Below, piece after piece: positions 63,569 through 64,000 of a DNA stretch of 64,000 nucleotides. Origin of the DNA: Hydractinia symbiolongicarpus. Taxonomy: Eukaryota > Cnidaria > Hydrozoa > Anthoathecata > Hydractiniidae. Location of the stretch: assembly GCF_029227915.1 (NCBI RefSeq), contig NC_079886.1:2046001-2110000 (forward strand), read 5' to 3'. Each line of letters starts with the position of its first letter. The first letter of the stretch is position 1. Under the pieces are notes generated by a model. That model had not been told where the DNA came from. It saw nothing but the letters and a program-made list of their open reading frames with translations, and made no database searches. The translations under genes and the position numbers were made by a program.

Positions 63569-64000
63569 CATTTCCCGAACGATTTTTTAAATTATTTTTT
63601 CACCACTAAAGCGTATGAGACTTGTAGTTTTCAAAAATGTTTTCATTTTTGATGAGACGCTAAATAAAAGAAGTTTAATCGCCGGCAAACGAAAACCCGC
63701 GATTTCCCGTAAATCCGGTACTCGGCCCGTATAGTCGAATGTATATAAAAAAATTACCCAGGGAGTAAACTCATTTCCCGAACGATTTTTTACATTATTT
63801 TTTCACCACTAAAACGCATGAGACTTGTAGTTTTCAAAAATGTTTTTATTTTTGATGAGACGCTAAATAAAAGAAGTTTTATCGCCGGCAAACGAAAACC
63901 CGCGATTTTCCGTAAATCCCGTACTCGGCCCGTATAGTCGAATGTATATAAAGAAAGTAGCCAGGGAGTAAACTCATTTCCCGAACGATTTTTTAAATTA
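63569..64000 (-). repeat. Array continues past the window end
   Basis: About two monomers continuing the 1421-bp pattern (CTAAAGCGTATGAG near 63606 after 62184). The last bases lie inside an ordinary monomer, so the array extends beyond the window. Confidence 0.88.

Larger units (their letters stand above)
1..64000. repeat. Satellite DNA array, ~203 bp monomer, fills the window
   Basis: The same landmarks recur every 203 bp from end to end; for example the CAT of the GTCTCAT motif lies at 145, 348 and 551. About 315 monomers fit. Landmark order in the left-block orientation is: GTCTCATGCGTTTTAG, an A/T-rich stretch, GTTCGGGAAATGAG, CTCCCTGGGTAC, a TTTGTATAC box region, ACGGGCCGAG, ACGGGAAATCGCGGG, TTTGCCGGCGATTAAA, TTTATTCAGCGTCTCA, then a hairpin dyad. 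One consensus-like monomer counted by hand is 73/203 G+C (36%). The array runs off both ends, so its full length is unknown. No unique sequence, gene or mobile element interrupts it. A centromeric or pericentromeric role is inferred from this kind of organisation and is not shown by the sequence. Confidence 0.98.
22908..64000 (-). repeat. Right block: monomers in inverted orientation
   Basis: From 22908 onward every monomer reads as the reverse complement of the left block, for example TTTAATCGCCGGCAAACG on the top strand. About 202 monomers are present and no second inversion was seen before the window ends. The 3' third (from about 45 kb) is dominated by two monomer forms that tend to alternate. 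Confidence 0.97.

Noticed and set aside
1-64000. CRISPR array
   Set aside because: The repeats are directly tandem at 203 bp with no unique spacers, and the variation is that of diverging satellite copies.
1-64000. Perfect CENP-B box (TTCGnnnnAnnCGGG)
   Set aside because: I read the conserved parts of the monomer on both strands. GTTCGGGAAATGAG matches only the first half, CGGGAAATCGCGGG fails on spacing, and CCCGTATAGTCGAA is one base short. A pattern search over all monomers would settle it.
22908-64000. Terminal inverted repeats of a transposon at the orientation switch
   Set aside because: No internal unique sequence, no target-site duplication and no transposase; the inverted parts are ordinary monomers.
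1-64000. Telomeric repeats, rDNA or tRNA genes in the array
   Set aside because: No short G-rich telomere-type tandem, no rRNA-like stretch and no tRNA-like cloverleaf was seen; everything aligns to the 203-bp monomer.

Overview
The whole 64 kb window is one uninterrupted tandem satellite DNA array. A single A+T-rich monomer of about 203 bp repeats roughly 315 times, and both window ends fall inside the array. I see no protein-coding gene, RNA gene, transposon, CRISPR array or unique-sequence island. The short open frames (about 64-102 codons, both strands) are read-through of the monomer itself and recur wherever a monomer happens to lack a stop. The material looks eukaryotic and like centromeric or pericentromeric heterochromatin, because of its size, its nucleosome-plus-linker period and its higher-order repeats (HORs). 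The species cannot be named from the sequence. Hand counts on one consensus-like monomer give about 36% G+C and 13 CpG where about 6.5 are expected, so CpG is not depleted. That argues against a heavily CpG-methylated vertebrate or plant satellite and fits an invertebrate such as an insect, but this is only an inference.

Layout. Bases 1-22907 carry the monomer in one orientation (called + here: it reads TTTGCCGGCGATTAAA on the top strand). Bases 22908-64000 carry it in the opposite orientation. The switch at 22907/22908 is a foldback: about 159 bp on each side are inverted copies with two mismatches around a 41-nt spacer, sharing a variant I saw nowhere else.

Within the + block the HOR periods are: about 1016 bp (5-mer) near 1-2250; 2234/2437 bp (11-/12-mer) at 840-5510; 2429 bp (12-mer) at 6157-10875; 814 bp (4-mer) at 12.5-14.8 kb; 1418 bp (7-mer) at 15.8-18.06 kb; 406/609 bp at 18.06-19.5 kb; and 1217 bp (6-mer with an inner 3-mer) at 20.6-22.9 kb. 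Within the - block: 1014 bp 5-mers at 23.1-24.5 and 29.2-34.3 kb; 1421/1623 bp (7-/8-mer) at 25.1-29.2 kb; a 609 bp trimer at 37.1-38.8 kb; a very homogeneous 1012 bp 5-mer at 38.8-44.6 kb with an A-B-A-B-B super-pattern; a 1173 bp out-of-register duplication at 49.2-51.6 kb; a strict 406 bp dimer at 51.6-52.9 kb; and a nearly perfect 5477 bp (27-monomer) tandem duplication at 52.6-63.6 kb with a nested 1421 bp 7-mer.

Monomer anatomy. Each monomer has an A/T-rich spacer, a G/C-rich core with a GCCGGC palindrome, a hairpin-forming dyad (9-bp arms, 4-nt loop; 10-bp arms in one divergent subtype), a second dyad (AATCGC / GCGATT, 16-nt spacer), and a short patch that exists in two alternative forms (TCAAAAGTATAC versus TCGAATGTATAT on the top strand of the right block). 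The two forms alternate strictly in the dimeric part. There is no gene network here. The biology is in the array architecture: local amplification, foldback inversion, mid-monomer recombination, and two box-type monomers.
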